DNA from: Malania oleifera
Lineage: Eukaryota; Streptophyta; Magnoliopsida; Santalales; Ximeniaceae
Length of the DNA: 64,000 bases
Direction of reading: 5' to 3'
Assembly (NCBI RefSeq): GCF_029873635.1
Contig: NC_080426.1
Location: 50,978,093 to 51,042,092, forward strand
Part shown: one piece after another, positions 61,138-64,000 of the stretch
Numbering within the stretch: position 1 is the first letter of the stretch
Layout: the number at the start of each line of letters is the position of its first letter
Program-made: the position numbers and the translations under genes
The notes under the pieces: model-generated
What the model saw: the letters and a program-made list of their open reading frames with translations, nothing else
The model's database searches: none
What the model was told of the DNA's origin: nothing

Positions 61138-64000
61138 ATATTGCAAGTTGGAATATCAGGGGTCTAAACAAACCCCTGAAGCAAAATGGGGTTTCTAGGC
61201 TCATGAGAAGGAATAAGCTAGATGTCATAGGCATTCTAGAAACTAAGATGTCTACTGAAAACTTAAATGAAATGATGAGAAAAAGATTCAGGAGCTGGAA
61301 GCAAATCAACAACTTCGATCTCCATAAGGCAGGGAGAATTCTTGTGATGTGGAACCCTCAGAAAGTTATTCTTCAGATGATTGACATGAACCTCCAAGTT
61401 ATCCACTGTTGCATTGAATGTTTAGTAACTTCTAACAAATTCAATGTTAGCTTTGTGTATAGCTTCAATACAATCATGGCCATACGAGCTCTGTGGCATA
61501 GCATATATCAGCTTAGTAAGCTCCCCTCCCCTTGGCTTCTTCTGGGGGATTTCAACTGTGTTCTTTCAGCTGCTAAGAAAGAGAATGGTCGTCCTGTCTC
61601 TGATTATGACACTAGAGATATGGGTGATAGCTTCTTCAACTCTGGTCTCTCTGATCTGAGATCATCAGGGTGTTTCCTTACTTGGACAAATGGTATGGTT
61701 TGGAGCAAATTGGACAGGGTGATTGCTAATCAAAGATGGATTCCGGAGGGTATGAGGGCTAAAGCTGAATTCCTTTTCCCTGGGATTCTCTCTGATCACT
61801 CGATGTGCTTCATTTCCCTGTTTGAAGAGGGGTGTCTGGGAAGGCGATCTTTTAAATTTTTCAACATGTGGACTCTAAACCATAATTTTCTGGACATTAT
61901 TAAACAAGGTTGGGATGCGCAGGTCCAGGGCTTTGAGCAATTCAAATTGGTGAGGAGACTTCAGGGCCTGAAAAAACCTCTAAAGGCTCTTAATGCATCC
62001 CATTTCTCCCACATTTCGGCTAGAGCAGAGAAGGCTGGCAATGATGTGATCGAGCTACAACAAAATCTGCACGACAATCCCTCGGATGGTTACCTGCAGC
62101 TACTTCTGAATGAAAAAAAATCTGAAGCTATTAGACTTGCAGAAGCCAACAGATTGTTCATCACTTGGATTGCCAAATGTAGATACCTAAAGGAAAGTGA
62201 CAAAGGCACTGCTTTCTTCCATAGCCTAATGAGAAGTCGAAGGAATAGGAATTACATCTCAGCGGTTACCAAATTAAATGGGGACCAGACCAGTTCCCAA
62301 GCTCAGGTAGCTGAGGAGTTCTTGAATTTTTACAGCCAGCTGCTGGGAAAGGAAAGGGACTGTGAAAGGATAGATGGGAACACAGATACAAGGGGTCCTC
62401 TGATTAAAGACTCTCAACATGCTAATATGATGGCTCCAATATCGAAGGAGGAGATTAAGATGTCCCTTTTCAATATCAGGGATAGCAAATCCCCTGGTCC
62501 TGATGGCTTCACAGCATGCTTCTTCAAAAAAGCCTGGAACATAGTGGGGATTGATTTCACAAGTGCAGTAAAGGAATTTTTTACCACTGGAAAGCTATTG
62601 AAACAGGTGAATCACACTGTGATTGCTTTGATCCCTAAATCCAACCATGCTAATTATGTGGGTGACTATAGACCAATTGCTTGTTGCAACGTCTTTTACA
62701 AGGTAATAGCTAAAATCATTGCTTCAAGAATCAAGCCTGCATTGGAAGGAATTATAAACCCAGCACAATTTGCATTTATTGAGAAAAGAAGCATGGTTGA
62801 AAACATATATATTGTTCAGGAACTTGCAAGGAAATATGCAAGGAAAAGGATCTCTCCAAGGTGTATGCTGAAGATTGATCTTAAAAAGGCATACGACTCT
62901 ATCTCATGGAGATTCCTTAAAGAAATGCTGGTCCATCTAAACTTCCCTCCTACCATGGTAAATTGGATTATGGAATGTGTCTCCACCACCTCATACTCTA
63001 TTTCCATTAATGGGAGTATATTCGGTTTCTTCAAGGGGGGTAAGAGCCTTCGCCAAGGTGATCCTCTGTCCCCATTGCTATTTGTGATTTGTTTTGAATA
63101 TTTCTCAAGGATGTTGAAATCCCTAGGGGTTAACCTTGATTTTAAATTCCATCCTAGATGTAAGAGTCTCAAGATCACTCACTTGGCCTTCGCTGATGAC
63201 CTGATTCTCTTCTCTAAAGGGGATGTTGCTTCGGTTAATGCCCTTATGGACTGTCTGGAGGGTTTCTCAAAGTGCTCTGGATTGATAGCTAACTGTATGA
63301 AATCTCACCTATTTGATGCAGGTATAAAAGAATATGACCTTGAGGGCTTCAAACAGGCTACAGGTTTCAACGTTGGATCTTTCTTTTTCGATACCTTGGG
63401 ATCCCTTTGGCTACATCCAGACTGAACTCTAGTCATTACTCTCCTCTGATAAATAGGATTGCTGATTTGTTCAAGGGCTGGCCTGGCTTCACTTTATCCT
63501 ATGCAGGGAAACTTGAGTTAATTAAATCTGTCATTCAGGGTGTTGAATGCTTTTGGTTATCTATTTTCCCAATCCCTAATAAAGTTTTGGAGCATGTTGT
63601 CAATTATGCAGGGCCTTTCTTTGGGGTGGGAGGAAGAAGCCTTTGGTTGGTTGGAAGGATGTGTGTCTACCAAAATCAGAAGGTGGTCTGGGGGTGATGG
63701 ATCTAAAAGCCTGGAATCTTTCCTTGCTCACAAAAACCCTTTGGAATATCCACTCTAAAAAAGACTCTCTCTGGTCCAAATGGGTTAATCAAATCTACTT
63801 GAAAGGTTCAAGTCTTTGGGAGGCCAGGATAAAACATGATGACTCCCCACCATACAAAAAGCTCATTGGAATTAAGAACCAGATTATGTCAAGATGTGCC
63901 AACCACTTGGATGCAGTGCTTCAGCTTTTTGAGGAATGGGACCTCGACCATACTAGCTCTTCCATTTGCTATAACTTCTGGAGAACTAACGGAACTATGA
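61134..64000 (+). pseudogene. L1 ORF2: endonuclease and reverse transcriptase, frameshifted, partial
   Basis: A 763-codon open frame from ATG 61134, overlapping the ORF1 stop as ATGA. The endonuclease occupies about residues 1-230: SWNIRGLN, ILETKM (catalytic Glu), LLGDFN, GILSDHSM. RT follows: SPGPDGFTACFFKKAW, LIPKSNHANYVGDYRPIACC, AFIEKRSMVENI, LKIDLKKAYDSISW, SLRQGDPLSPLLFVICFEYF and the catalytic THLAFADDLILFSKGD (about residue 680). A one-base shift near 63390-63405 ends the frame at 63425. The sequence then continues in another frame (LATSRLNSSHYSPL, GGLGVMDLKAWNLSLLTKTL) toward RNase H and is cut by the window end. Confidence 0.92.

Larger units (their letters stand above)
59060..64000 (+). 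mobile_element. L1-type LINE, 3' part beyond the window
   Basis: Plus strand: a short 5' UTR with GAGAGAGAAGCTCTCTCC hairpin (about 59080-59105), ORF1 (59309-61137, damaged) and ORF2 (61134 onward). ORF2 has an AP endonuclease, RT and the beginning of the zinc/RNase H region. There is no LTR. The 3' UTR, poly(A) tail and target duplication lie beyond 64000. The element looks younger than most others here, with one long frame of 763 codons. Confidence 0.92.

Overview
This window is plant nuclear DNA, most likely from a eudicot with a large, repeat-rich genome. It has one intact host gene: a 145-codon, intronless, GC3-rich eIF1A gene (1650-2087, + strand). Almost everything else is transposable-element sequence, most of it broken. 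The supporting signs are tRNA-Met primer sites, chromovirus (Tekay/Del-like) gypsy proteins, SIRE-like and Tork-like copia proteins, plant RTE and L1 LINEs, an endogenous caulimovirid remnant, hAT elements and a tRNA-derived SINE.

Layout. 1-480: copia-type LTR fragment. 1240-2087: eIF1A promoter, leader and CDS. 3368-5054: non-autonomous hAT element with an exact 8-bp target duplication, containing a second hAT-type MITE (4323-4832). 5482-7099 and 34516-35795: two halves of an old Tat/Ogre-like LTR, split by a 27.4-kb gypsy insertion (7100-34515, - strand, exact AAGCA duplication). Nested inside that are gypsy-B (13328-30946, +, GTAGG), copia-C (14295-23552, -, ACCAG/ACTAG), solo gypsy LTR D (21168-23511, -, GTTAG) and solo gypsy LTR G (25083-27254, +, TAAAT). 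36071-44462: Tork-like copia-F, interrupted by solo SIRE-like LTR E (38221-42598), which is interrupted by solo gypsy LTR H (39000-41193). 44463-45552: truncated gypsy LTR joined to a SIRE-like LTR end. 46000-49115: RTE LINE (-) carrying a SINE. 49750-52800: degraded endogenous pararetrovirus with an internal inverted duplication. 57290-57860: L1 remnant. 59060-64000: L1 LINE (+) with a damaged ORF1 and a nearly intact ORF2, running off the window.

The most notable signal is not a protein. In most LTRs here, from both gypsy and copia lineages, an array of short near-palindromes with a GTCGAC-like core lies just upstream of the TATA box. Examples are AAACCGTCGACGGTTT, TTCGTCGACGAA, GGTCGACCGAACC and TGACAGTCGTCTGTCA. 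The long Tekay-type LTRs also share an ordered leader: array, TATA, CT tract, splice-donor-like GAGGTAAGG, a second donor-like AGGTAAGGG, a family-specific minisatellite, then a conserved block CTTACTGAGAGGTGTCTCAC before a TTTCAG acceptor-like site. Some then carry a roughly 70-nt mini-exon ending in GTAAGT. This looks like a promoter and spliced-leader module maintained inside LTRs.

Boundaries and target duplications were read directly from the sequence. Lineage names rest on remembered family motifs, and no database search was run.
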